Below, piece by piece: positions 44,601 through 56,618 of a stretch of 64,000 nt of DNA. Numbering within the stretch: the stretch's first letter is position 1; the number at the start of each line of letters is the position of its first letter. The translations under genes and the position numbers were made by a program. The DNA lies in assembly GCA_027627225.1 (NCBI GenBank), contig CM051024.1, positions 80,376,204-80,440,203 of the forward strand, written 5' to 3'. The DNA comes from Congeria kusceri. Its lineage: Eukaryota > Mollusca > Bivalvia > Myida > Dreissenidae. A model generated the notes under the pieces. It saw only the letters and a program-made list of their open reading frames with translations. It had not been told where the DNA came from and did no database searches.

Positions 44601-46598
44601 AACCAGAAAAAGTAAGGCTATCTTATTGTCTCTTAAACATCTTAACTGTATATTATTACTTTACGCCTTTGGTTTAAAGACGCGATATCTTGTGCCAAAA
44701 TCAGAACACTTAAAACTGATAATTATGTATAATTTAAAAATAAATGAAATATTTTAAGCACCCTTTTTCTTTTCTTTTCAATTATCGAAGTTTCCCAGGA
44801 TTTTGTCTGGAATAACATTTTGTAAGTTAATTGTTAACGGATTGGTCAATGATAGTATAAATACTTTTGGAAATATGGATTACTTTGACGGATATAATAA
44901 ATTACAAAGATGCACTGGTTGGTTGGAAGGACAGAAAGCGGCATTTTGTAGTAGATCGTTTTAAATTCGGGTAACAACTATGTATTTTGGATCCGCTACG
45001 TTTTTTGCTCCTTTATTTAAATGTCTTTATCATCAGCGATACTCGTAAAGTTTCCAATCTAAGATCATGATTTTTAAATGTTTTCTTGATTAGTTTCCTT
45101 AAATACAATGTACAGGTTTGGTTATAATTATAATGTTTCAGTCTTTTAGTCAATTCTGAATATCGTTGGGTTTTTTGTTTCAGGGAGCTGAATTGGGAAG
45201 ACTATTATACGATGTTTCGCTTCTTTTTTTATGAAAACAAGTTTTCTTTTAACAATGCGGCTGAGGTTGCAAAATAAAAAAATTGAACCATAGCAGTATT
45301 TCTTCAGCAAGAAGTATATTAAATACATTATGTGAAACTGCAGGAGAAACCATTTATAGCATGGCATTGACGTGCCCGTAAACATAGATAGAATACTATT
45401 CCTAATATAAACTACCCTGCAACATTTTGTGCGTGTTTCAAACCACAAGTCAAACGTTTCTATGTATGTTTACGGATTAGGTCAACTGTTCCACATATAG
45501 TGGAGCCCTTTATTAATGTCGTCCTATTTTAATTCGCTTTGTTAACCTATTTGTGTTTAGATAAAATCAATCTGTCAGTGTGAATACAGACTGTTCCCAT
45601 TTGAAAGGTTTCCAGATCACGTAAAACAACTCAAAACCTATGCCTTCAAACCGCTGTCAATATTGGTAAGGTATATATAGATGCTGTGGTGGCTTTTAGA
45701 CCACACGTATAGTAAATTCAGCGGTAATCACACGAAACAAAATTTATATAATGAATTATTGAATTAAAATAAAATGTATGAGACAATGTGTTATCTTTAA
45801 ATATCCGCAATAGTTTATAGTTATTTATAGTACCGCGATTCTACTACATGCATAATCTGGCTAACTGTATTATTTTAGATTGTTTGGTGTCATTAAGTAC
45901 ACGGTTATTCTATCGGCATCCAACTAATTATTATCCGTCTAGTTCCGAATTTCTAGCAAGTGTTTATCTGCGGCTTTATTTTTGTTGAATTGTGTAAGGT
46001 CCGAGTCAATTTTACCGAATTTGCTTTCATGGCAAAGGATTCAAAGATTCAGCTGCTGGGATTTATAAAGTTTAAGACTTCTTTTAATGTTCATACATGA
46101 ATGTTTATGTTTATAATCCAGATGCTTTTGAAGGAATACCCGTTCGCCTTGTGGATGGATTCATCGATACGTTTTAAGGAAGCTAACATTTCACAACTGT
46201 TCGACATGGCTCGAAAACTGGATGTCATCTGTATGGCCGGCGACGGATCAATCTCGCTTCGAACACTTCCGGCGACCTTCGAATATTTTAGCGAGCAGCC
46301 GTGCACCTTCCAAAATCTGTCAGAAATTCAAGCTGGATTTTCGATCACACGAACAGCTCCATTTGTTGTGGAGAACATACTAAAGCCTTGGGTTGCATGC
46401 GCCCTTCTGATTGACTGTATGGCGCCACACGATGGACCTATGAAATATTTATATTGTGGTCAGCATGGAAAAGTTTATGGCGATTGTCATAGATTTGATC
46501 AGTCCGTGTGGGGAATACTGCTGTATCGCGCTTACGGCTATGACGTTTTCAAACACATGCACAACTTTCGAGGAGATTTTGTGTATATATCACGGTGA
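41342..46598 (+). CDS. Putative DUF1647-like glycosyltransferase-like gene, copy 2 (five exons)
   Basis: Exons 41342-41558, 43189-43302, 44415-44611, 45561-45665 and 46122-46598, with the same lengths for exons 1-4, the same borders and the same phases as copy 1. Key blocks are kept: ITGVSSNHLHESL, IFYDLGLQ, CEYRLFPFERFPDHV, FALWMDSSIRF and DCHRFDQSVWGI. No stop or frameshift lies in the joined frame, so it may be functional. Exon 5 differs from copy 1 at many residues, most of them conservative, which suggests both copies have been under selection. An AATAAA at 46836-46841, about 240 bp past the stop, is a candidate poly(A) signal. The 5' start and any membrane anchor are unresolved, as in copy 1. 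Confidence 0.6.
41629..41690. repeat. AT-centred palindrome in intron 1 of copy 2
   Basis: 'aaacaaatgactaaaaagac' is followed by (AT)n and then its near-perfect reverse complement. It is absent from copy 1, which has only the right arm. Confidence 0.85.
41662..41985 (+). repeat. ~162-bp tandem duplication in intron 1 of copy 2
   Basis: 'tatatgtgtgtctttttagt' through 'atactatgcatagtatcat' occurs twice here but once in copy 1 (about 1190-1350). Confidence 0.85.
42225..42573. repeat. 87-bp minisatellite in intron 1 (A2)
   Basis: 'tgctagaatcat' at 42312, 42399 and 42486, again 87 bp apart. The minus frame is open for 180 codons (42081-42623). Counterpart of 1589-1937. Confidence 0.8.
43189..43302 (+). 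CDS. Exon 2 (B), DUF1647-like gene copy 2
   Basis: Acceptor ctgcttgcag|GT. Same 114 nt as copy 1 with an unchanged frame. The frame stays open beyond the proposed donor to 43454. Confidence 0.45.
44415..44611 (+). CDS. Exon 3 (C), DUF1647-like gene copy 2
   Basis: Acceptor ttatttgccag|AC, donor AAAAA|gtaagg. Replacements from copy 1: Leu to Phe in VFITGVSS and Glu to Lys in MFKNF. Confidence 0.7.
45561..45665 (+). CDS. Exon 4 (D), DUF1647-like gene copy 2
   Basis: Acceptor tgtgtttag|ATA, donor ATATTG|gtaagg, 35 codons in phase 0. Changes from copy 1: KPLKGY to KQLKTY and LAIM to LSIL. Confidence 0.65.
46122..46598 (+). CDS. Exon 5 (E, terminal), DUF1647-like gene copy 2
   Basis: Acceptor tataatccag|ATG, phase 0, stop at 46596. 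It reads MLLKEYPFALWMDSSIRF and KLDVICMAGDGSISLRTLP, then DCHRFDQSVWGILLYRAYG, ending RGDFVYISR. Noticeably more diverged from copy 1 than exons 1-4, and with its own C-terminal tail. Confidence 0.7.
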   Translation: MLLKEYPFALWMDSSIRFKEANISQLFDMARKLDVICMAGDGSISLRTLPATFEYFSEQPCTFQNLSEIQAGFSITRTAPFVVENILKPWVACALLIDCMAPHDGPMKYLYCGQHGKVYGDCHRFDQSVWGILLYRAYGYDVFKHMHNFRGDFVYISR

Positions 46599-47496
46599 AT
46601 CCAATACACTATTAGCGAAACAATAGTGTTTAATAGGTGGCGATTGTGTTCTTGGGCCCAGTAACTAAATGTATAGCATTTCCTAAAGGGAATGTCAGAC
46701 TTGCTATTATGTATGATAACCCCCTAATATTATTTACAACTGTAACCTCGCCTATCAGCTTCATTGGTATTTATATCATTCTCTTACTGTATTCCAGTGT
46801 ATTCGTTACCCTTTCTTGTTGCGAATAAGCTTGTCAATAAAAGCAAAATACCATCGTGCTATACGAGAGTCAAGCCAAGCTTTTAGCATTACACACACGT
46901 CCTTATTCATAACATAATTAGCTTACCTCTATGAGACCGTCGGTTATTTGTGAAACCATTATTTGGCAAGATTGAACTGGCACTCATTATTTTTTGCCAA
47001 TATATTCTATAGTTAACGGAATTAAAACCACAACACAAACTCGTGAGATATTTCTGCTGAGACTATTATTATACGCTTTACTACAGACGAATATTAGTCG
47101 GTGTAATTTTAAACTGCTAGACCGCTAGGAAAGTTTCCGTTGACTTTCCGGTATTTTAAAGTTATTTTACGATACAATAGACGCCGCGCCTATTTGATGT
47201 ACCTGACTATGGAACTGGTCTGTCCGAATTTCAGTCTAAATGCACAAGTGCATTTATGCATGCATCACGGTATCATATAGCATGTTCTTTGTGATCTATA
47301 ATTGAAAACCAAACAAACGACGATTTTGATACAACAATTAATCAGTTCATATTTCAACCTTGTCAAATATGTCCGGTTTTCATATCGTGCAACACATACC
47401 TGTAGTAAAATCGAGTGCGTACGTGTTTACTCAATATTATTTCTGATGCGTCAGGTTAACAATTCCGGACTGTGTTTCATGTATTGCTGTTGACGT
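46599..47496. other. 3' flank of gene copy 2
   Basis: AATAAA at 46836. No other feature supported. Confidence 0.4.
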
Positions 47497-47533
47497 GTTG
47501 TTGTTGTTGTTGTGTGTGTGTTGTTGTTGTTTT
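47497..47533. repeat. TTG/TG microsatellite
   Basis: Runs of 'ttgttgttg' broken by 'tgtgtgtg'. Confidence 0.9.
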
Positions 47534-47879
47534 TTCAAATATTTTGGAACCATTTTAGTCCTGTGTATATACATGTATACGTGTAAAACACATGGACTTA
47601 AACCCGTTTTCTTAAGCAATATTGTTTCAAGATCCCGTTCCGCGAATAATATCAAATATTTTAATTATGCGAGAATCGAATTCCTGTCTGTGTGTATACG
47701 CGTATATTCAGTGGTCATCGTGCTAGATTTTACTCATTTATTGCTCGACTATTCGAATAATAAGGGAGCTTTCCTACTGGTCCCGGCGTCGGCTTCGGCG
47801 GACGTCTTAACTTGGCTCAGGTTTAAAAGTCAAGTGACTTCAAAACTACATTCGTTATTTATTTAAAACATGGCATATA

Positions 47880-48800
47880 TCTTTGTCATCAACTCCGGCA
47901 TTAGGGGCAACATTACCAATAACTTTGTTTTGTATTTTGACATAGTGCTGCCCCTTTTTCACATAGATTTGCAGGTTAAGGTTTTTATTTGAATGTCTGA
48001 TAACTTGATAACTTGATAACTTGATAAATTATTCACTTGAAACGTGGAATGTGTCATCAACTACAGTGTCAGTTGCCCCAATCCACATAACAATGTTTTG
48101 TATTCTGACAAGAGTTTTGTCCCCTTTTCGAATAGTTATTAAGGTTAAAGTTTGTATTTAAGTCTCATAACTTCTAATGTACACAAGTTATTCACTTGAA
48201 ACCTGAACTTTACCGTTATCGTCACTTTTAGCATCATGTGCAACAAAGCCCATAACGCTGTTTTGTATTTTGACAGAGGTATTCCTCTTTTTCAAATAGA
48301 TTTCAGTTGGAAGTTTTTATTCAAAAGTCACATAATTTCTAAATTACATAGGGTATTCACTTGATTCTTGGACTACAGCTTTGTTTTCAACTCAAGCATC
48401 AAGTGCAGCAATCCACAAATATCTCTGGTTTGTATTATGACAGATTATTCCCCCCTATTCACATAGGTTTTCGGATAAGAGGTTTTATTTAAGTCTCATA
48501 CTTTCAAAACTACGTAAAGTGTTAACTTGAAATTTGAAATATATCTTTGCCGTCAATCCCAGCATCAGTCCCCGTAACTCAGTTTTGTATTTTGACACGC
48601 TTATGCACCTTTTTCACTAAGATTTTGATAATACATTTTAGGTTTAAAAGTCTTTAAACTTCAAAACTACATACGCTCTTCACTTGAACCTTTAAGAATA
48701 ACATTGCCATCAACTTCAGCATCCGATAAAATAATTGCATAACTCAGCTTTGTATTTCGACAGATTTATGCCCCTTCCACCTGAAATCCATCTGAAATAC
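47880..48800. repeat. ~165-bp satellite, about six units
   Basis: 'tttgtattttgaca' recurs near 47930, 48099, 48264, 48431, 48596 and 48751, spacing 155-168 bp. Each unit has 'tgcccctttttcac', 'aagtctcataacttc', 'ttcacttgaaa' and 'catcaac'. A lone diverged unit lies at 52530-52690. Confidence 0.85.
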
Positions 48801-50608
48801 TTGGAATAGTCGAGCGCGCTGTTCTTTGACTGATATAGTTATATTAAATATCGGTTTCGAAAACATCGCGCGTATTACGATCTGAGTATAGAAAACTTAA
48901 GAATAGTGAGAGACTGTCATTGCTTTTAACAAGTACAAAAACAACATTTTAGCGTGATATATAAGATAACGTATGTATGTGAAATTTGTCAAAATAACAT
49001 GTTTTAAACCTCAGTGGATATTTAATTACGTAAAGGCAAAACTTAGTGTGTGTCTATGTAATTAAACAATATATGCTTGGTTTTGGCTTTAAACCATTTT
49101 GTTATTTCTTATAATCCAAATATTGTTGACACTTATATAATATCTAGTACTCAAACAAATCTCAGTGATTAGTTTTAATACATTTCGCCAACGGCATTCG
49201 TTGCAACAAGCAAATAATTGCACTACATTTACGTTGAAAATTGATACACCTTTGATTTTTTGTCCCATTTCGAGTATTACTACACTCGACCACTATATCA
49301 ATACTGTGTTAACATTATAAATATGAACATATGCAAATACATTAATAATAATAATGTATATTAATGTTATAGAGTTATATGTAGTTAACATGTTTAGACT
49401 CAAACATTTGTAATGTTAAGCAATGAGTGGACAATGATATTTCACTGAAGAACTTGGATTGCAATTACATACATTAATAATGTTTCATTATTTAATAAAA
49501 ATATGCATATGTTTATTCTAATAAAATGTGTTAATTACATGCATGTCCAATGATGATATCACTTATAAGTTGTCATATGCATTACACACAAAATGATGTT
49601 TTGTCAAGATTTCCAATCATATCACTATAATAGACTTGAACTGTATTACTGTATGAGATATTTGTTTAAAGATAATATCAATAAATTATACACATTAATT
49701 GTAATGTCCTTTCTTTTTAAGGCATGTCTACTGTTCCACTTGAAAAATCTTTAAACCTGTTGTGTATATATTTTGTATATGAATACTGGTAATGATGAAA
49801 CATAAATAAAAGAAAACATAACTTTTTTTAATTACATTTAACAATCAAGATTACAAGATCCTTTGAATCGTCAGTGCAGTTGGCCAGCCATGCTCACAAA
49901 TGAATCCAGTTTTTTACATTACATCTTGAATTTTTCTGCACATTTCAGGTTATGCGATAATGTATCAAAACAATAAGCACTGCACAACCCCTTTAAAATC
50001 CATTATGATGCAAGAGTATAGTAGATCTAGTAGGATTCAGTTACTAACTGAATCAGCAGCCTGAAAAGAAATACAACAATCCTAAAACATATACAATAAT
50101 TATACAATAAGTTTTACTTGCATTTACTACTTGGCACTATCACAGCTGTATCTGTATCTGCAATACATTTTTATTTTAATACAAACTCTTAAAATAATGT
50201 GATTGAGCTTTAGAGCACTATGCTAAACCAAATAACTATCAATCAGCATTGTACACTGTACTAATTCATTATAATTGATCCGAATATCCGAAATACACTA
50301 ATTTGTGTTTACTTTATTACAAAAATACTATGACAAGCATACCAATAAACATACACACTAAGAGTTTAATTAAGTTCGAAACTCCATTACAATGACAAGC
50401 AAAAGAAGTACTTGATTTTCGGGCTCTTTTAAAATTGCCTATGGAACATAAAGTACCTTTGCCATCTTGAATTAGCCGGTGTTACAGTATGAGATTTGGG
50501 TGATGCCTGACTTTTAATAAGTAGGTAAGATCGGGTACCTTAAATACTTCCCCATCGGTACTTTTCTCAGTTACCACTGCCACCACTGCCACCACGAGTT
50601 AAAAACTT
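48801..50608. other. Non-coding, AT-rich
   Basis: No exon or element supported. 'atccaaatattgttgacac' at 49117 recurs at 57260, a small shared repeat. Confidence 0.4.
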
Positions 50609-51032
50609 GCAGTATCCCATACCACGAAATATCGCGGCAAAATATCGTGTCTCGCTGCGTGTTTCGCGCTATTCTCGTGTCTCGCTTCGTGTCTCGCGGT
50701 AAAATATCGTGCCTCGCTTCGTTTCTCGCGCAATTCTCGTGCGTCGCGTTCAAAGGTCGAGACACGAGATGCGAAGCGATACACGATATTCAGGCGAGAC
50801 ACGAAGCGAGGCACGATATTATTTCGTTCAAATAACGCCCGAATCTCGAGTATCGCGGTCGATTTTCAAACCACGATACACGAGACACGAAGCGATACAC
50901 GAAATTCAGGCGAGACACGTAACGAGGCACGATATTATATCGTTCAAATATCGCCCGAATATCAAGTCTCGCGTCTAACGGTGCACCAGAAATTTATCAC
51001 GTTGTAGTTGTTTGATGTTATTTTGTAAAAAT

Positions 51033-51090
51033 ATGATGATGATGATGATTATGTTGTTGTTGTTGTTGTTGTTGTTGCTGTTGATGATGA
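51033..51090. repeat. GAT/GTT microsatellite inside the foldback
   Basis: 'gatgatgat' followed by 'gttgttgtt' and again 'gatgatga'. Confidence 0.9.
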
Positions 51091-51296
51091 TAAGTAACAT
51101 CGAAATTGAGTTGACACCAAGGTGCGTTGCTACATAGGACAGTAGGGCAATGCACCTATCTGCTTTAGTGCAATGCAACCCCTCGTCGTGTTGACCTACT
51201 TTCAGTGTGTGAAAGTTAATCTGAAGAAGGCCTTTAGTACACAACTATTTGAAAACGCCACAGAATTGCAGCCGCAGTTTCCTCAAGACGGATGGG

Positions 51297-51526
51297 CGGA
51301 CGGACGGACAGACAGACAACGAGAAAGTTTGACAGAGAGATAGACCGTTACTTCAACAGCAACAGGCTTTTCATGAAAATAAACAATAAGCATAAATAAA
51401 ACATAGTCATCTTTACAGGTCAAACAGAAACAATTATCAAAATGAGTAGAAATAGCCATAAAGCAGCAGTCTCCTTCATGCGAATATGCGGACTTATGGA
51501 CAAAGAGGCTGACAAACAGACAGACA

Positions 51527-51561
<35 letters not shown>

Positions 51562-51640
51562 GTGGGCCGTCCAGGCAGGCAGGCAGGCAGACAGGCAGCA
51601 GACAGACAGACAAACAGACAGACAGACATACAGTGGGCCG
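51297..51640. repeat. GACA/GGCA tetranucleotide arrays inside the foldback
   Basis: 'gacagacagacag' and 'ggcaggcaggcag' runs, mainly 51505-51640 with a smaller one at 51297-51320. Long Cys-Leu-Ser-Val frames on the minus strand result from these. Confidence 0.9.
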
Positions 51641-52240
51641 TCCTGGCCTGGGCCGTCTTGGTCTGGGCCTTCAACAACTTGGGCCATTCTGACCCGCATT
51701 CATTCGTTAGGGAAAAGAGTGTTTCCCTGCTTTGCTTCCCTGCTTTCAAACCGCGAGACTCGGTATTCGGGCGATATTTGAAAGATACAATATCGAGTCT
51801 CGCTTCGTGTGTCGCCGGATTCTCGAGTCTCACTTCGTGTCTCGTGTATCGTGGTTTGAAAATCTACCGCGATACTCGAAATTCGGGCGATATTTGAACG
51901 ATATAATATCGTGCCTCGCTTCGCGTCTCGTCTGAATATCGTGTATCGCTTCGTGTCTCGCTTCGCATCTCGTGTCTCGAGGACCGAGAACTGCGCGATA
52001 CACGAAGCGAGGTACGATATTTTACCGCAAGACACGAAGCGAGACACGAGAATTGCGCGAAACACGCAGCACGATATTTTGCCGCGAGATTCTGTGGTAT
52101 GGGATACTGCGACAGTGCGAGATCTCGTGTTACAATATCGTGCCTCGCTTCGTGTCTCGCGGGAATATCGTGTCTCGCTTCGTGTTTCGCGCAATTCTCG
52201 TGTCTCGCCCTTGCCGTAAGAGGCACGATATTTCATATAG

Positions 52241-54314
52241 CACTAACCTAATTCCGTAATGCTGGGACACAGTCGAATCTCTGTGCGTAGGTTGACGAAA
52301 ATGTACTTAACAATCAGCAGAGTAGAAACAGATAATAAATGGGTTAAAATATATAGAATAAAGGTAATAAATATAAATACGTATCTATATTTTCAATTAT
52401 ACTACGTTTTAATACGCTCACAGACATTGACTGAGTAAACAATGTAAAAGTTCGCATGGAATTGAGGTTCCAAACCACTACAAAAACCGTGGCGATGTCA
52501 ACCGGATCGCAACACTATCTATGTCTCCACCAGGGAAAGCAACCCCCATAATTCTGTTTTGTGTATTGGCAGATGTATGCCCCTTTTAACTCATAAATTT
52601 TTTTCTTAAAGTGTTTCATCAAGTCCAGTACGTTGATAGGTATTTTATTGAAACTTAAAATACTTCTTTACTTTCGACGTCTTCACCCATCATTTTGTTT
52701 ACATTTTTGATATAAAAAAAATCCGGGGGCATACATGTATGTTAAATTATAGTGAAAGCACTTGCTATTTCTGCATCCATTTGTTAATATAATTTATTAA
52801 TGTGCTTTAAAGAATTTAGCATACATACGCGACCTATTTTCGGATTTAGAAGGTGCCATGGTAATGGTCACTTGTCATAAATTGCAAAAGTTTTTGCATT
52901 CAATAGACTTTTCCAAAATGTCAACGGTACTTACGTGTGGCATCTATTATTTTTACTTGGTAATCATGAGATTAGCTGCTAACTAAGTTCACACAGTTAT
53001 CGCATTACGAAGCAGAACTAGGGGAAAAGTCCAATAATAATAATGTGGGAACTTATATTTTAATAATACAATTTACGTATTGTGTAATGAATATATTTGC
53101 TGTAACATGCCATTTTCTTGTCAAAGCTTGATCAATAATTCTCATTTACTGATGCTTTAATAATATTATTTTATTCTTGTCCGTAGAACTCCATTGTTAG
53201 CTTTTTTTTATAAATGGCCCATAGTTTTGTGGTTGTTTATTTGCTGGTACGTTATACTGTGACGTACATGTATGGTGAAACCGATTTTTTTTTAAATCCG
53301 AGAGTGATAATAAGTATTTTTTGGTCGATATTGCAATTTAATTTCAATAACAGGGATGTAATATTATTCGTTTTTACCAGTATAGTGTCAGTTTATTTCA
53401 GTTAGATATTGTGTATATGTACAACATCTAGTCTATGGAATATCTCCGCTGCGTAATATGTCAGTGGCGTGACTTCTCTTTGAAATATTACTGGTGCGTA
53501 CAAAATACGTGTAGTGTCAATTGAGAGTGATATGCAAAACTAGTATTTTGATTTTCTAAAAAAAATAGGCATTTAAAAATAGCATTGTTATCAACTATGT
53601 TTAAGTAATTTGCTAAGGTATTTACGTGAATGTTTATGTTCACACAGATATATATGGGTTAATAACAATACAATTTTGCGTTCCTGTTTGCCACACAACC
53701 CAGCGAGGAAACAATTCGTTCCTAAACATTTAACCGACACGTTCCTTAGCTTAAAATGACCTTGTAAAACATTCAAATGTGCAACATAAGTATTATTTTT
53801 AATGTCGTTGATAAGCTTTAGCGAAGTTAAATTCACACGTTATGTAAATATGACAGTTTCAAAGAGTCTTGTATTAGGTATTTAAATCAACTCTTTAAGT
53901 CGCAGTCCATAGAATATAATTTAAAATACATCTTAAATTGACATAAGTTCGAATGAACGTTAATGACGTTTACTCGAATGAAAATTGTTTATTAACAAAA
54001 GGCATTCTATAATGTATACGCTCGAAAACTTTGGTACGAACGGAATACACACTAATGTACATGCTTATTTACTCCAGTGGCATCACCAGCTATAGCATAC
54101 ATAAACAATACGATAAAAAATTACGAAAACATTATTGCTTCATCGGTTTCAATGCGGTGTTTTGTATTTTGATCGGTAAGATGTCCAGTAGAAACGATTT
54201 CTGTTTTATTTTTATTACATATTTTTCTGGACTGCGGATTTAAGCACTTAGAAATATAATACTGAGAAAACGGTCACTCCTTTAAGAATATTTAATGACA
54301 AACAACAAACATGA
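52241..54314. other. Non-coding, AT-rich; one stray ~165-bp satellite unit
   Basis: 52530-52690 resembles the 47880-48800 satellite ('ctgttttgtgtattggcag', 'tgccccttttaa'). Nothing else supported. Confidence 0.4.
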
Positions 54315-54560
54315 TTAAAGGGACATATTCACAGATTTTCGAATGTTTTAGAAATTTCAAAACATATCATAACTACAAATAATAAACATCTGGATTAACG
54401 CATTCTCTGTCGAGAAAAGCATAAAAAGAAGAAGAATGTATGCCTCCGCCGGGGCTCGAACTCACGACCTCAGGACCAAAGTATGCCCATTAGAAATAAA
54501 GCTGCTTGTTTGCGTTAACGCTATGTTAGTGATACACGCTATTTACAAGACGAAAAGCTT
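54315..54560 (-). mobile_element. Relative of the TIR/tRNA-like element
   Basis: Starts TTAAAGGGACATATTCACAG. A reversed tRNA-like part (B box complement 'gggctcgaactcac' at 54452-54465) is followed by A-box-like 'gcgttaacgc'. The right end was not found. Confidence 0.55.
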
Positions 54561-55569
54561 AGACACAGATTTATAGTTTATAATTGATGTTTAATCATAA
54601 AAGACACAATAATTTGAATATATTTCTATCACAATTGTCATTTTGCTCCTTTATATAAGTCATCTAAACAGAACAAAGAGCTCATTTATTTGAGGACGTC
54701 CTGTTAATGACACTTTTGGATTTAGTTTTGCCTAAGAAACGTGTCATGGCCCATTAATATAATTTTAAACGTGCTCGCCACGTTGAAAAATATAGTAGAG
54801 CTTAAGCAATATGATAAACGCGTTAAAGGTGGAATGTGTGTGGTACGTTCACTGGTGTCCGCCTACAACGATATGAGAATCACTATATAACGTGTCTTGA
54901 AAAGTTAAAAAACGACCAGAGTTTATTTTCAAGATGCAGCCGTACTTTGGAATATATACACTTGTATACAATTATCTAACACATCTGACAAGCATACTAT
55001 GATTTTCATAACATTATGATAAAATAACAACTTACAAATATGTATTCCAATAAAACGAGTGAAAATTGCGGAATGTTATGGTTTTACACAGTCCTTATGT
55101 TTTGAATTTTGGAAAATATATTTTCTGATCTTCTAATACATCTTGAATTTGAAAAACGAAGCTGGTATTATTTTTCTGTTTTGATTTCTGTTATAATAGC
55201 ACGAAGGGCCTTAAATCGCCACCCACAATTGAATGTGTATCGGATTAATGTACAATTTGTGTTAATATACCTCGAGACTACCATTTAGAAAATACATGTA
55301 TCTATTGTTTTGTATAGTTCTTGCTGTGTATACAGGGAAATATCTAAAACAAAACAGAAGGGTGCTGCACTCTGCACCTTTTTGGTTCCTCTGCTGCCCC
55401 TCTAGGCTGATCAACACAGAAGTGTTGAACATCTTTTGAAATTCAATATATATTTGTAAAAATTCAACGAAAAATGAATAAACTATGCTTTAAAACTTCA
55501 TGAAAAAGCATGAGACATATAAAAAAAAAACATGGATTTAGCGAATTCAACATATTCGAATATTAGAAT
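54561..55569. other. Non-coding
   Basis: 55370-55450 ('ctgctgcccctctaggctga', 'gttgaacatct') echoes a repeat fragment also at 35270-35330. No gene supported. Confidence 0.4.
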
Positions 55570-55915
55570 GGTGGATGGTGGAACAAGCACAAAAAGCCGG
55601 CAAGCATGACTTGACCTTTGCGAACTGCAGCATTAACACTTTTCCTTCAATATTGCTTTCGGAATAAAATATACCAGTGTCGAGAAAAATACTCTGGTAC
55701 CTACTTGTTTATGAACATGAGCTTTTTTATTAAAAAAGGGATATTAGAGCATGAGCAAATGAAATATGACAGTTAATCGGCCAGATAAATGATTTTATAT
55801 CATTATGACATCCATTTTTATAACATTTGTTCAAACCCATCACAACATTACGGCCTTCATCTTTGTCAGTACTCAGGCGAGCCCTTTGGACCATCATGGC
55901 CCTCCTGTTTGTCGA
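55570..55915 (+). repeat. Dispersed repeat D, copy 2
   Basis: Counterpart of 38455-38830 in the same orientation. Confidence 0.7.
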
Positions 55916-56365
55916 TGCTGTTTTCAAACTTTTTGCATAAGAACTATATGTCAATCATTTGAACTTTATTGTCGAATTCCGAAGCGTAACTATGTATGAT
56001 GTTAAATATCATATATAGTGTTATTACCCAGGGTTTCACCTTAACTTTTAGGAAGTAGTGGTCCACAGGATAGGCTACCTTCAGAACTTACCGCTCCGAC
56101 ACTATATAAACTGGTCCAGATAATCAAAACACATCGAACTGCATAGAGCATACAATGAAGGGAAAATTATTATGATACTCTTAATCGGAAAATGTATTGA
56201 ACCCGCGTATAAATCATATAACATAATTGTAGCCATATACAGTATTATTTTCGACGGTTCCCTGTATTCCTAATGACGAACGCTTAGAGATTTGACAATT
56301 TATACTGTTGGAACCAGTCAAAAGAACAACTGGTCACCGGACCTGTTGTCCTCCAAAGACAACTG
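55916..56365. other. Non-coding
   Basis: No supported feature. Confidence 0.35.
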
Positions 56366-56618
56366 GTCTCGGACGGACACGCGTTAAGATCGAACCCTGA
56401 AAACCATTCCTGTATGCGCAATATTGAAACAAGTTTAGATCCACGTGTTTTTGTAAAATAGCATCATGTTACTATCAAAATGTAAAATTTTGTTCTCGGA
56501 CGGACACGCGTTAAGATCGAAATGTAAACCATTCCTGTATGCGCAATATTGGAACAAGTTTAGATCCACGTGTTTATGTAAAATAGCATTATGTTATTTT
56601 TCAACTGTAAAATTTAAG
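56366..56618 (+). repeat. ~127-bp tandem duplication
   Basis: 'ctcggacggacacgcgttaa' at 56369 and again at 56496, with 'cattcctgtatgcgcaatat' and 'tttagatccacgtgttt' in each. Confidence 0.9.

Larger units (their letters stand above)
40411..45665 (+). repeat. Segmental duplication A, copy A2
   Basis: Matches 1-5004. Main differences: an AT palindrome plus a ~162-bp tandem duplication in intron 1 (41600-41985) and a few small indels. The match ends at the exon 4 donor. Confidence 0.9.
50609..52240. mobile_element. Large foldback element (inverted arms of ~365 bp)
   Basis: 'gcagtatcccatacca' (50609) is the reverse complement of the end at about 52110. Between them, arms 50609-50975 and 51747-52110 pair over most of their length. 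The arms are built of short direct and inverted words: 'tcgtgtctcgcttcgtgtct', 'gcgaagcgatacacgatatt', 'caaatatcgcccgaat'. Arm-like sequence goes on to 52240. The ~770-bp middle holds microsatellites. It encodes nothing convincing; the open frames in the arms are by-products. Confidence 0.8.

Noticed and set aside
47880..48800. CRISPR-like array
   Set aside because: Units are ~165 bp, diverged throughout, with no short constant repeats and unique spacers; the genome is eukaryotic.
51283..51833. Cys-Leu-Ser-Val and Asp-Arg-Gln-Thr repeat frames
   Set aside because: Produced by GACA/GGCA tetranucleotide arrays inside the foldback loop.
51700..52259. Overlapping long Arg/Ser/Glu-rich frames on both strands
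   Set aside because: By-products of the short GC-rich words in the foldback arm, which happen to lack stops.
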